Below are positions 35,178 through 46,417 of a stretch of DNA of 64,000 bases, piece by piece. Origin of the DNA: Calamus simplicifolius. Taxonomy: Eukaryota; Streptophyta; Magnoliopsida; Arecales; Arecaceae. Every line of letters begins with the position of its first letter. Position 1 is the first letter of the stretch. The stretch spans positions 1,935,795 through 1,999,794 of the forward strand of contig UESW01003835.1 of the NCBI GenBank assembly GCA_900491605.1. The letters run 5' to 3'. A program made the translations under genes and the position numbers. The notes beneath the pieces were generated by a model. The model was not told where the DNA came from and ran no database searches. It saw nothing but the letters and a program-made list of their open reading frames with translations.

Positions 35178-35913
35178 ACCTAGAAATATTAAAAATACAA
35201 AAGACATCATCTCGGGCATCCCGATTCAGAGAATCTCAGCCCAGACAGATAGTGATGGATCCTTTTCAGAGGATCTCAGCCCAAAAAGAAAAAGCCATCA
35301 GCAGCATTTAATGGCTATGGCAAAATAAGCATCCAAAGGCGATTACCTGCCAAAATGTGCCAATCACTTCAAGTCAGAAAAGCCCGCGAAAAGTCATTAG
35401 TAGTATTTAATGGCTCTGGCAAAATAAGCATCAAAAGGCGATTACCTGTCATTAAGTACTAATCACTTCGAGTCAGAAAAGCCCCAAAAAGTCATTAGCA
35501 GACTTTAATGACCCTGGATAAGTGAGTACTAAAAGCCGATCATCTCTTAATAAAACAATGATGACATCATAACAATGGATACGGACCCAATCCGACTAGT
35601 CCTGACATTCCATCCATGAGAATGCTGACACGTCACGACATTCAGACAAAAAACAAAAGGATATGCCAATAAAAGGAAGGTAAGAACAAACGAAGGGGGG
35701 CTTCTACTAAGCGAAAAAGGCTTCATTTCTTCTGGGGATTTTTCTTCTTCTTCTACAAAAAAATCATTGCTGTGTTCCTGGTTACTAACTTGAGCGTCGA
35801 AGGGTCCCCCAATTGGAATCCCCAGTTACGGGACTTCTTGCAGGATCCTGGAGGTGAAGCGTCACAGTAACTATCACCCAAGGCTATCGTCCCCAAGTGA
35901 CCAGGCATCAATA
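35178..35913 (+). repeat. E2 3' LTR, 5'-deleted
   Basis: Begins acctagaaatatt, matching 14488 in the 5' LTR, and ends ggcatcaata. About 770 bp, including the whole 49-bp array, is missing. The last dinucleotide is ta rather than ca, so the end has mutated. The target duplication gtcca follows. Confidence 0.85.
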
Positions 35914-35921
35914 GTCCACCC

Positions 35922-35937
35922 AAGTCATTTTGCCTTT
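35922..35937. repeat. LINE fragment 2 target-site duplication, right copy
   Basis: Identical 16-bp copy of 13442-13457, three bases beyond the E2 target duplication. Without E2 the two copies would lie about 265 bp apart around the LINE tail. Confidence 0.75.
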
Positions 35938-37181
35938 ATGAAGCTCTATTTGAATAATTATGGAGCATCTTTTAACGACTGACGACAAGAAGTAAAGCCA
36001 ACAAATCAAAGAAAATGTTGCGTTCATTATAAAGCTGCAATCACAAGAACAGCATCGCATTTGGAGGTGGAATGTATTGTTGCGACATTGGATGCCTCAT
36101 TCAGAGACCCTACCTCAAGTGCATTGTATGAGGGCCAAGTGCAATCCAGTCAACCACAACAGCGCTAAGCAGTCACCGTTCTACTGGATCAAGCACAGCC
36201 ACTTTTGAATAACTTGACATCGAGGACTGCCTGACAGAGGAAAATTTGAATCATATTTTTGTAGCTTGATTCGTATTCCTTTGGTCCCCAGTTGCCAAGC
36301 CATGGAAAAGAAACAAAAGAACCATAACTATGAATGTTAAATGGTTCTAATGCTTCGAAAAGGAGATGTCATACACAAATAGTAATACCTCTCTTCAGAA
36401 TATTTTAGTTCTCAAGAAACGTTTCTGCACCCAGAATGTATAAAATTTCTAATTAGAATAACTTATGCTCAGAATAACATAATATATTATTTACATTCAT
36501 TTTCTATTTTTACACATGTAGAATTAGGTATGGATCCATGAGTTTGAAGTACCTTCTTGAAAAAATTGTTCAACATCAGACGAAGCTTAGGTGCGATTGT
36601 TTAGTGAGTGAGAAAGTGACACATATGTCAATATCTTACTTAAAAAATAACATCTATCTCTTAGACATCCATCTTATATATGCAACACATTATTTCTTTA
36701 AAAGTAGCATGATAATACGTATGTCACTAGAAAACGGCATGATAAATGCTTAAAGCAACCCCACCTAAATGTTATCCACCGTAAAATTGTGTCTCCATTA
36801 AAATTACAAGGCTTTTCCCACATCTTAAAAAAAAAGGGGAGAAAAATACTCATAAGAAATTATCTTAACTTAATGATTTTATCTTTCTAAGCATTAACAT
36901 AAAACAAGATAAATATATCAATAACGGAAAGAAAAGTAACATCAGGACCAATAAAAGATGTGCACTCCAAACTTTCCTGGTTAGTCCAATTTAAGCATGG
37001 GTCGAAAGGTAAGCGTAAGGTGAACAAAGCAAAAGACAATGTGTTATATAATACTCAAATTTAATCTCATATTGAATGAAAAAAAAAATTATTATGTTCT
37101 TATAACTTAAGTTTATTCATTATTCATTAACTTTTACTTAAGCTTTTGGATTATGTGACTTTAGGCATGAGGAAAGAGCTA
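35938..37181. other. Flanking DNA between E2 and E3, no gene recognised
   Basis: AT-rich sequence. The longest frame is 36538-36753 (71 codons) and is unlike anything I know. Nothing else was seen. Confidence 0.7.
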
Positions 37182-38104
37182 TGGGCTCCTAGGCGGCCCC
37201 GCGGTCCCTGGGCTCCTAGGCGGCCCTATGGCCAATCTTAGGCGGCCCCGTGGTCCCTTGGCCCCTAGGCGGCCCTACGGCCAGTCCTGGGCAGCCCCTT
37301 AGTCCCTTGGCCTCTAGGCGGCCCTACGACCAGTCCTAGGTGGCCATTAGATACCTAGAAATATTAAAAATACAAAAGACATTATCTCGGGCATCCCGAT
37401 TTAGAGAATCTCAGCCCAGACAGACAGTGATGGATCCTTTTCAGAGGATCTCAGCCCAAAAAGAAAAAGCCATCCGCAACATTTAATGGCTCTTGAAAAA
37501 TAAGCATCAAAAGGCAATTACCTGCCAAAATGTGCCAATCACTTTAAGTCAGACAAGCCACTAAGTCCCGAAAAGTCATTAGCAGTATTTAATGGCACTG
37601 GCAAAATAAGCATCAAAAGGCGATTACCTGTCATTAAGTACCAATCACTTCGAGTCAGAAAAGCCACTAAAGCCTAAAAAGTCATTAGCAGACTTTAATG
37701 ACCCTGGATAAGTGAGTACTAAAAGCCGATCATCTCTGAATAAAACAATGATGACATCATAACAATGGATACGGACCCAATCCGACTAGTCCTGACATTC
37801 TATCCATGAGAATGCTGACACGTCACGACATTCAGACAAAAAACAAAAGGATATGCCAATAAAAGGAAGGTTAGAACAAACGAAGGGGGGGGCTTCTACT
37901 AAGCGAAAAAGGCCTCATTTTCTTCTCGGGATTTTTCTTCTTCTTCTAAAAAAATCATTGTTGTGTTCCTGGTTACTAACTTGAGCATCGGAGGGTCCCC
38001 CAACTGGAATCCCCAGTTACGGGACTTCTTGCAGGATCCTGGAGGTGAAGCATCACAGTAACTATCACCCAAGGCTATCGTCCCAAAGTGACCAGGCATC
38101 AACA
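37182..38104 (+). repeat. E3 5' LTR, first part missing
   Basis: Starts inside the 49-bp array at a point equal to about 14316 in E2, so about 600 bp are lost. It continues to the normal end ggcatcaaca. About three units of the array remain. Confidence 0.85.
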
Positions 38105-38106
38105 GA

Positions 38107-38121
38107 TTGGCGCGCCAGGTA
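38107..38121 (+). promoter_or_regulatory. E3 primer binding site
   Basis: ttggcgcgccaggta, two bases after the LTR end; the best-preserved version of this site in the window. The tRNA partner is not identified. Confidence 0.75.
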
Positions 38122-38200
38122 GAGGGCAGCGCAGTCGCAGAATTAAGGAAGCTCGCCTCCCTCTTAACTCTGCTCGGAAAGATCTTCCCCAGAAGACTCA

Positions 38201-39480
38201 ATGGAGCCAACATATATTCAGGAGGCCTCATCTGATTCCCCAGAGGGGGATCCCTCTCGGGCTAATTCGTCGGGAACCAGCTCTCCTATTTCTTCTTCAC
38301 CTATGACATCGGCCTCTCCTCATGAGCAGCTGGCTCGCCTTACTCAGCAGGTGCAAGCCCTCATTAGAGTGGTTCATGAGTTGCGAGAGCAGCAGCCTGC
38401 AGCTGCTCATCGGCAGGCTAGATTCCCTGCATCGCCTCAAGTACTGCCCCAGTCAGCCAACAGTCTGCACATAGAAAATCCTCTCAAAAGGAGTCTTCTC
38501 ACCACCAAGTTCCATCTGAGCGTCCTCACCGAGAGAGCCTCAAGAGGTCAAGATCTTCTACTCTTCGCTCTGGTGGTTATGATCGCCAAAGAGGAAAAGA
38601 ACCTAGAAGTTCACATCATCGTCAACATCAATATCCTACTTCTTCTTCATCCAAATCTGCCGATGAAGATATCAATGATCGAATGGAAAGGCGCTTGGAA
38701 GAGCAAAATCGGCGCCTGAATAAGCTTAGTCAAAAGCTCCATGATCATTCGAGAATGGAGTATGATTCTCGTCCCCCTCTCTCTTACCGAATCACGGAAG
38801 AACGCATACCCCGCCGGTTTCGTCTTCCTCAATTAGACCCATATGATAGCACTACTAACCCGTTAGATCATTTAGAGAGTTATAAGTCTCTCATGCAGGT
38901 CCAAGGGGCCACAGATGCTTTATTATGTATCGCTTTCTCCGCCACTTTTCGGAAGGCTGCCCGTGCTTGATATTCTAGACTACTGCCGCGCAGCATCGAC
39001 TCTTTTTAGCAACTGGAAAAGGCCTTTTTGGCGCAATTCGATGCCTGTCACAAAATCCCTCGGGTGATGGACAGCCTCTTCTCCGTCCAGCAAAGGGAAG
39101 GCGAACTCTTGAAGGATTTCATAGCTCGGTTCAAAGCTGCATCGCTGGAGGTCTACCATCTAGATGATGCCATGGCCACCCTAGCCTTGAAACGGAGACT
39201 TCGTCCCTCTTGCTTCACATATTCCTTGGACTAGAGGCTGCCTAGCTCCTATGCTGAGCTCCTGGAGCGGGCGCATAAATACATCCATGCCGATGAGGCC
39301 GATCACACCAGAAGGGATGCTGATCGATCGGCTGGCAAGAAGCCACTTCAGGAGCGCCAAGCGGACTCCCCCCCAAGAAACCTGAACCCTCGCATCGTCC
39401 AGATAATTGGTGCCAGAACCCACATGCTGAAGAAGGGATTTATACTCCTCTCCTCGCCCCAAGATCCCATATCCTCATGG
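38201..39480 (+). pseudogene. E3 gag
   Basis: Starts MEPTYIQEASSDSPEGDPSR and stays open for 172 codons, although the frame shifts near 38500-38690. The Retrotrans_gag-like capsid region follows: RRFRLPQLDPYDSTT, ATDALLCIAFSATFRKAARA, a TGA where a Trp would be expected (38968-38970), then REGELLKDFIARFKAASLEV and MATLALKRRLRPS, and another stop at 39232-39234. A Q-rich stretch (RELREQQP-like) in the N-terminal third looks coiled. It builds the particle. Chosen start: first ATG after the primer site in the frame that matches E2. Confidence 0.8.
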
Positions 39481-41186
39481 AGATAGAAGGTGAGCCTTAT
39501 CTTAAGCGTCCCCCTCCTCTGAGAGCTGGTGCTGCCCGGGACCGAAGTCGCTACTGCCGTTTCCATAGGGACTACGGCCATGATACTGATGAATGTCGCA
39601 ACTTGAAGCGTGCCATTGAGGAACTTATTCAACAAGGCCACCTTGGGAGCTTCGTCAAGAAAGGAACTCCAACTATCCCACCGATGATGGGGCCCCCACC
39701 CGCTCAAGCTGGCGTCGACAACACTACGACAGAGTGTACGGTGGGTATGCTCTCCTGGGAGGCAGCTTCATTAGCCAAAAGAGCTAGGGGGGATGAGAGA
39801 GTAGAAGATGTAAATCCCTATGTTGAAAGGGAGTTAGGAGGAGGGGACCGTCTGAGCGATGATAGTGTAGTCGTCTCTATGACGATTGCTAAACATCCTG
39901 TAAAAAGAATACTTGTTGATAGTGGAAGTTCAGCAGATATACTTACTTATGACGCTTTTGTTCGGATGGGCCTGTCCCTTAACTTGTTATCACCTGTGGT
40001 GACTCCCCTCATCGGTTTTACTCGAGATATTGTTAAGGTGGAGGGCGATATTACCTTGTCAGTCATGGCGGGATCGCCGCCCCATCAAAGCATGGTCCTG
40101 ATGAGGTTCCTGATGGCCAGGATACCACTAGCCTACAATGCTATTCTCGGTCACCCTGGTTTGAACCTCTTGGACACAATCATATCCACCAAGCGCCAGC
40201 TGGTGAGGTTTCCAACCAATAGAGGAGTAGGAGAGATGCTTGGGGAACAGAACCCCGCACAATTATGTTATCATATGGCTCCTAGCCCTCAGGAGATGTC
40301 GGCTCCCCCTGCCCCGATGCTGTTCGACCCCAGGGAATCCAAGAGGAGGGGAGAATCAGCAAAGCGATTGCTATCTTACCCTTTGGGGGATGATTCCACC
40401 CAGACTGTGCAAATAGGTGAGCTTCTCCCTTTGGAAGTAAAAAATGAACTTCTCACCTTCTTACGGGCTAACTCAGATATTTTTGTATGGTCTGCCTCGG
40501 ACATGCCCGGTATTCCCCCGGAGGTGATAACTCACAAGCTCAACATCGATGCCCAGTGTCGACCTGTTCGACAAAAGAAAAGAAGCTTCACCGCCGAGAG
40601 GCAAAGGGCTATAGACAAGGAGGTCAACAAACTCCTGGTCTCCGGCCATGTTCAGGAAGCTCAATACCCAAGCTGGTTGGCGAATGTGGTTATGATCCGG
40701 AAGGCCAGTGGAAGTTGGCGAATCTGCATCGACTTTACCGATCTTAATAAAGCATGTCCTAAGGACAGATTTCCTCTGCTGCGGATTGACCAATTGGTGG
40801 ACTCCACCTCCGGACATGAACTCCTGAGTTTTATGGATGCCTTCTCTGGCTACAACCAGATAAAGATGGATCCGGCAGATGAGGAGAATACTTCTTTCAT
40901 TACTGACAAGGGCATTTATTGCTACAAAGTGATGCCCTTTGGACTAAAGAACGCCGGGGCCACTTATCAAAGATTGATGAATAAAGTCTTCAAAGACCAG
41001 ATTGGGCATAATATGGAGGTATATGTCGATGACATGCTGACTAAGAGCATCCGTACCACCAGCCACATCATCGACTTAGAGGAAACCTTCAGCAATCTCA
41101 GAAGACATCAAATTAAGCTTAATCCCCGTAAATGCGCTTTTGGCATTGTTGTGGGGAAATTTCTAGGCTTCTTAGTCACTCAGTGA
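39477..41186 (+). CDS. E3 zinc-binding motif, aspartic protease and reverse transcriptase (569 codons open)
   Basis: The longest intact retrotransposon frame in the window. Residues about 24-45 hold YCRFHRDYGHDTDECRNLK, the gag-end zinc-binding pattern of this lineage. The protease is at about 145-240 with ILVDSGSSADILTYDAFVRM, where DSG is the active site. RT spans about 350-569: YPSWLANVVMIRKASGSWRI, DFTDLNKACPKDRFPLLRI, FMDAFSGYNQIKMDP, MPFGLKNAGATYQRLMNKVF and MEVYVDDMLTKS (catalytic YVDD). The frame ends with VTQ and a TGA at 41184-41186, where E2 has CGA, so the RT end and the RNase H domains are cut off. It belongs to a larger gag-pol and probably starts upstream; 39477 is only the first ATG in frame. 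Confidence 0.85.
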   Translation: MEIEGEPYLKRPPPLRAGAARDRSRYCRFHRDYGHDTDECRNLKRAIEELIQQGHLGSFVKKGTPTIPPMMGPPPAQAGVDNTTTECTVGMLSWEAASLAKRARGDERVEDVNPYVERELGGGDRLSDDSVVVSMTIAKHPVKRILVDSGSSADILTYDAFVRMGLSLNLLSPVVTPLIGFTRDIVKVEGDITLSVMAGSPPHQSMVLMRFLMARIPLAYNAILGHPGLNLLDTIISTKRQLVRFPTNRGVGEMLGEQNPAQLCYHMAPSPQEMSAPPAPMLFDPRESKRRGESAKRLLSYPLGDDSTQTVQIGELLPLEVKNELLTFLRANSDIFVWSASDMPGIPPEVITHKLNIDAQCRPVRQKKRSFTAERQRAIDKEVNKLLVSGHVQEAQYPSWLANVVMIRKASGSWRICIDFTDLNKACPKDRFPLLRIDQLVDSTSGHELLSFMDAFSGYNQIKMDPADEENTSFITDKGIYCYKVMPFGLKNAGATYQRLMNKVFKDQIGHNMEVYVDDMLTKSIRTTSHIIDLEETFSNLRRHQIKLNPRKCAFGIVVGKFLGFLVTQ

Positions 41187-42591
41187 GGAATCGAGGCGAA
41201 TCCAGAGAAGATTCAAGCTATTCTCGGTATGCGACGGCTGGTCAACAAGAAGGAGGTCCAACGACTTACTGGAAGAATAGCCGCTCTGAGCCAGTTCTTA
41301 TCCAGATCGGCGGAGAGGTGTTTACCTTCCTTTAAAGCCTTACGAAAATCGACGGCTTCGAGTGGACAGATAGTTGTCAAAGGGCCTTCGAGGAGTTAAA
41401 GGAATTTCTATCTACTCCACTATTACTATCGAAGCCCGAAGAAGGAGAGCAGCTTTTCATCTATCTAGCTGCTACCCCGGAAGCTGTCAGCTCTGTTCTG
41501 GTCCGGCTCGATCAGGATGGGACGCAGAAGCCCATCTACTATACCAGTAAGGTACTTTATGATGCGGAGATCCGGTATTCTCAGGTAGAAAAGATCATCT
41601 TCGCCTTGGTCGTCTCTACCCAATGCCTCCGACCATACTTTTAGGCGCACCCTATAGCGGTGCTTACAGATCAGCCTCTTAGATCTATATTGGCACGACC
41701 TGACACTTCAGGCCATCTAGCGAAATGGGCCGTCAAACTAGGAGAATTTGATTTGTCAGTCCGAGCCCGCCCTGCTCTTAAGTCCCAAGTGTTGGCAGAT
41801 TTTTTGGTTGAGTGCACTTGGACCGATGAGCGGGACAGTGACGCCCCTGAGGAACGTCCTGCGACCCAAGAAGATTTGGCGGAGGCATGGATCCTTCATG
41901 TGGATGGTGCCTCCAATTCTCAGGGAAGCGGGGCAGGTCTTATTTTGGCAAGTCCGGGGGGGATGACCTTTGGGTATGCCCTTCGCTTCCTTTTCAAGGC
42001 TACCAACAATTAAGCTGAATATGAAGCCCTATTGGCTGGATCAAACTTGCCCGTGAACTAGGAGTGAAGCATCTTCGAGCCTTTACTGACTCCCAACTCG
42101 TCTCCGGGCACATCACTGGAGAGTTCGAGGCTCGTGACCCTACCATGTCACGATATCTGGACAAAGTCAGGGCATTGACTTCTTCATTGGCTTATTTCAC
42201 CATCAGCTACATTCCCAGGGGAGAGAATGCAAGAGCTGACGCATTGTCAAAGTTGGCCACTTCGGCGGACGAAAGGCTAGAAAGAGAGTACGTTGAGCAT
42301 TTGGAGAATCCAAGTGTTGATTCTATAGAGGAAGTTATGCCAATTGAGCAGGAGCCAACTTGGATGGATGCTTACGTCCGTTACCTCACTAGTGGCTCTC
42401 TTCCCGCCAATCCAACGGAAGCTAAGATGCTAAAGAAGAGGGCGACCAAGTTTGTATTGTTAGAGGGCCGCTTATATAGGAAGTCTTTCTCTCACCCTCT
42501 CCTAAAGTGTGTAGGCCCGGCGGACGCTGATTATATTCTCAGAGAAATCCATGAAGGAATATGTGGGAGTTACATGGGGGCAGGTCTCTAG
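41187..42591 (+). pseudogene. E3 RT end, Gypsy RNase H and second RNase H
   Basis: After the TGA the reading continues (GIEANPEKIQAIL, then KKEVQRLTGRIAALSQFLSR), with a one-base loss near 41347. The Gypsy RNase H lies at about 41350-41830. The second RNase H lies at about 41885-42260 in two open pieces, 41660-42013 and 42064-42591, separated by a TAA and a one-base loss near 42010-42040. Motifs: WILHVDGASNSQGSGAGLIL, HLRAFTDSQLVSGHITGEFE, SYIPRGENARADALSKLATS. Confidence 0.85.
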
Positions 42592-43587
42592 CATACAAGG
42601 CTCTTCGACAAGGATATTACTAGCTTACCATGCGACAGGATGCTGTTGAGTTGGTTCGAAGGTGCGATAGCTGCCAACGACACTCCAATATCCAGCGACA
42701 GCCGGCTTCACTTTTAAGCCCCTTGACTGCTCCCTGGCCTTTCGCTAAGTGGGGGATGGACATACTTGGGCCTTTTCCCCCAGCTGCAGGGCAGAGGAGG
42801 TTTCTACTGGTAGCCATCGATTATTTCACTAAATGGGTCGAAGTCGAGGCATTGGCTAAAATCACTGAAGCCAAAACAAGGGCATTCTTTTAGAAGTCTA
42901 TCATTTGTCGCTTCGGCTTACCCCATACCCTGATTACCGATAATGGCTGACAGTTTGACAACTCAATGTTCAAGGCCTTCTGTTATGAGCTTGGCATTTG
43001 TCACCGATTCACTTCTATTGGGCACCCCCAATCTAATGGAGAGGCGAAGGTTATGAATCACATCATACTTTGGGGCTCCACACCCGGTTGGATGAATCCA
43101 AGGGCAGATGGGTGGAGGAGCTTCCAAGTCTATTATGGGCATACCACACCACTCCTAGGGCCCCCACAAGAGAAACTCTTTTAGCCTCGTTTCGGGTCTG
43201 AGGCGGTCATCCCGGTGGAAATCGGTCTTCCCAGCTTCTAGTAGAAGCATATGAGGAAGACAAAAATTCTGATCAGTTGAGAGCCAATTTAGACTTCATC
43301 GACGAAACCCGAGACCTCGCTCGGTTATGGATGGCCACTTTCCGCCAGCGAGCCGAGAAGTATTATAATGCTCGGGTTCGTCCCAAGACATTTTGCTCTA
43401 GAGATCTGGTTCTTAGAAAAGTTGAGGTGTCCAAACCAACTGAAGGAGGCAAGCTATCGCCAAACTGGGAAGGGCCATCCCGAATCACCAAAGCACTTTC
43501 ACGAGGAGCCTCCAAATTGGAAGGGATGGACGGCGGCCGATTCCACGCACTTGGAAAGCCGATAACCTCCGCAAGTACTATCAGTAA
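42592..43587 (+). pseudogene. E3 integrase
   Basis: The zinc-binding region reads MRQDAVELVRRCDSCQRHSN (from 42630). The core has WGMDILGPFPPAAGQRRFLL, DYFTKWVEVEALAKITEAKT, ITDNG and GHPQSNGEAKVMN (about 43018). Stops are TAG at 42621-42623 and TGA at 42948-42950, both shared with E2, plus TAG near 42891, unique to E3. A shared deletion near 43178 shifts the frame. The C-terminal region ends NLRKYYQ with TAA at 43585-43587. The catalytic Asp-Asp-Glu set is still recognisable but the protein is not made in one piece. Confidence 0.9.
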
Positions 43588-43671
43588 TAAATGAATGCCC
43601 TATGGATGTAAATGTACCAGACAAATGATTATAAAAGTATTCTAAACTCTAAATGGCTCAAGCTCAATATC

Positions 43672-46404
43672 GTGAGCTCAGCGGTCTAAGAGGACCAGAC
43701 ACCCCGAACCGACGCACGAAACCTCCGGCGGTTCATGTTTGTATTCCTTCACGGCCCTGAGTCATACCCACGGGCCGACGTGAAAAACCCCCGTGGAGAA
43801 CTACAAGCGAGGCTCAGCGGTCTAAGAGGACCAAACATCATGATCGGCGTGAGAAACCTTCAGCGGTTCAAGTCTGTATTCCATGACGGCCCTGAGTCAT
43901 ACCCACGAGCCGGCACGAGAAATCCCTGTGAAGAACAACAAGCGAGGCTCAGCAGTCTAAGAGGACCAGACACCTCGGACCGGCGCACGAAACCTCCGAC
44001 GGTTCAAGTCTGTATTCCTTGACGGCCCTGAGTCATACCTACAGGCCGGCACGAGAAATCCCCGTGGAGAACTACAAGCAAGGCTCAGCGGTCTAAGAGG
44101 ACCAGACACCCCGGACCGGTGCAAGAAACCTTCGGCGGTTCAAGTCTGTATTCCTTGACGGCCCTGAGTCATACCCACAGGCCGGCACAGAAACCCCCGT
44201 GGAGAACTACAAGCGAGGCTCAGCGGTCTAAGAGGACCAGATACCCGGACCGGTGCGAGAAACCTCCGACGGTTCAAGTCTGTATTCCTTGACGACCCTG
44301 AGTCATACCCACGGGCCGGCGCGAGAAACCCCCGTGGAGAACTACAAGCGAGGCTCAGCGGTCTAAGAGACCAGACACCCCGACCGGCGCATGAAACCTC
44401 CGGCGGTTCAAATCTGTATTCCTTGACGACCCTGAGTCATACTCATGGGCTGGCGTGAGAAACCCCCATGGAGAACTACAAGCGAGGCTCAGCGGTCTAA
44501 GAGGACCAGACACCCCGGACCGGCGCGAGAAACCTCCGGCGGTTCAAGTATGTATTCCTTGACGGCCCTGAGTGATACCCACAGGCCGGCACGAGAAACC
44601 CCCGTGGAGAACTACAAGCGAGGCTCAGCGGTCTAAGAGGACCAGACACCCCGGACCGGTGCGAGAAACCTCCGGCGGTTCAAGTCTGTATTCCTTGACG
44701 GCCCTGAGTCATACCCACGGGCCGGCGCGAGAAACCCCCGTGGAGAACTACAAGCGAGGCTCAGCGGTCTAAGAGGACCAGACACCCCGGATCGGCGCAT
44801 GAAACCTCCGGCGGTTCAAATCTGTATTCTTGACGACCCTGAGTCATACTCATGGGCTGGCGCGAGAAACCCCCGTGGAGAACTACAAGCGAGGCTCAGC
44901 GGTCTAAGAGGACCAGACACCCCGGACCGGCACGAGAAACCTCCGGCGGTTCAAGTATGTATTCCTTGACGGCCCTGAGTCATACCCACGGGCTGGCGCA
45001 GAAATTCCTCTGGAGAACTACAAGCGAGGCTCAGCGGTCTAAGAGGACCAGACACCCCGAACCGGCGCACGAAACCTCTGGCGGTTCAAGTCTGTATTCC
45101 ATGACGGTCCTGAGTCATACCCACGGGCTAGCGCGAGAAACCCCCATGGAGAACTACAAGCGAGGCTCAGCGGTCTAAGAGGACCAGACACCCCGGACCG
45201 GCACGAGAAACCTCTGGTGGTTCAAGTCTTTATTCCTTGACGGCCCTGAGTCATACCCACGGGCCGGCGCGAGAAACCCCCATGGAGAACTACAAGCGAG
45301 GCTCAGCAGTCTAAGAGGACCAGACACCCCGGATCGATGCACGAAACCTCTGGTAGTTCAAGTCTGTGTTCCTTGATGGCCCTGAGTCATACCCATGGGC
45401 CGATGCGAGAAACCCCCATGGAGAACTACAAGCGAAGCTCAGCGGTCTAAGAGGACCAGACACCTCGGACCGCGCACGAAACCTCTGGCGGTTCAAGTCT
45501 GTATTCCTTGACGGCTTGAGTCATACCCACGGGCCAGCGCGAGAAACCCCTGTGGAGAACTACAAGCGAGGCTCAACGGTCTAAGAGGACCAGACACCCT
45601 AGACCGGCGCGAGAAACCTCCAGCGGTTCAAGTCTGTATTCCTTGACGGCCCTGAGTCATACCCACGGGCTGGTGCGAGAAACCACCATGGAGAACTACA
45701 AGCGAGGCTCAGCGGTCTAAGAGGACCAGACACCCCAGACCGACACACGAAACCTCTAGCGGTTCAAGTCTGTATTCCTTGACGGCCCTGAGTCATACTC
45801 ATGGGCTGGCGTGAGAAACCCCCGTGGAGAACTACAAGCGAGGCTCAGCGGTCTAAGAGGACCAGACACCCCGGACCAACGTGAGAAACCTCCGGCGGTT
45901 CAAGTCTGTATTCCTTGACGGCCCTGAGTCATACCCACGCCGATGCGAGAAACCCACGTGGAGAACTACAAGCGAGGCTCAGCGGTCTAAGAGGACTAGA
46001 CACTCCGGACCGACACACGAAACTTCCGGCAGTTCAAGTCTGTATTCCTTGACGACCCTGAGTCATACCCACAGGCCAGCGCGAGAAACCCCCATGGAGA
46101 ACTACAAGCGAGGCTCAGCGGTCTAAGAGGACCAGACACCCCGGACCGGCGCACGAAACCTCCGGTAGTTCAAGTCTATATTCCTTGATGGCCCTAAGTC
46201 ATACCCACGGGCTGGCGCGAGAAACCCCCGTGGAGAACTACAAGCGAGGCTCAGCGGTCTAAGAGGACCAAACACCCCGGACCGGCACACGAAACCTCCA
46301 GCGATTCAAGTCTGTATACCTTGACGGCCGTGAGTCATACCCATGGGCCGGCGCGAGAAACCCCCGTGGAGAACTACAAGCTAGGCTCAGCAGTCTAAGA
46401 GGAC
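43672..46404 (+). repeat. E3 tandem array A, period about 136 bp, about 20 copies
   Basis: Same unit as in E2 (gcggtctaagaggaccagac, ggttcaagtctgtattcctt). It has about three copies more than E2, so copy number changed after the two separated. Confidence 0.95.
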
Positions 46405-46417
46405 TACAAAGAAGACA

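Larger units (their letters stand above)
13716..35913 (+). mobile_element. E2: Tat-lineage Ty3/Gypsy element with antisense gene, interrupted by LD
   Basis: 5' LTR 13716-15234, primer site, gag-pol to 20667, a 136-bp array, a 49-bp array, an antisense gene split by the 8.55-kb LD insertion, and a 3' LTR that lacks its first part (35178-35913). Flanked by gtcca on both sides. The same internal order and high similarity to E3 define one family. Without LD the element would be about 13.6 kb, large for Gypsy but normal for Tat-type elements. Confidence 0.9.
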
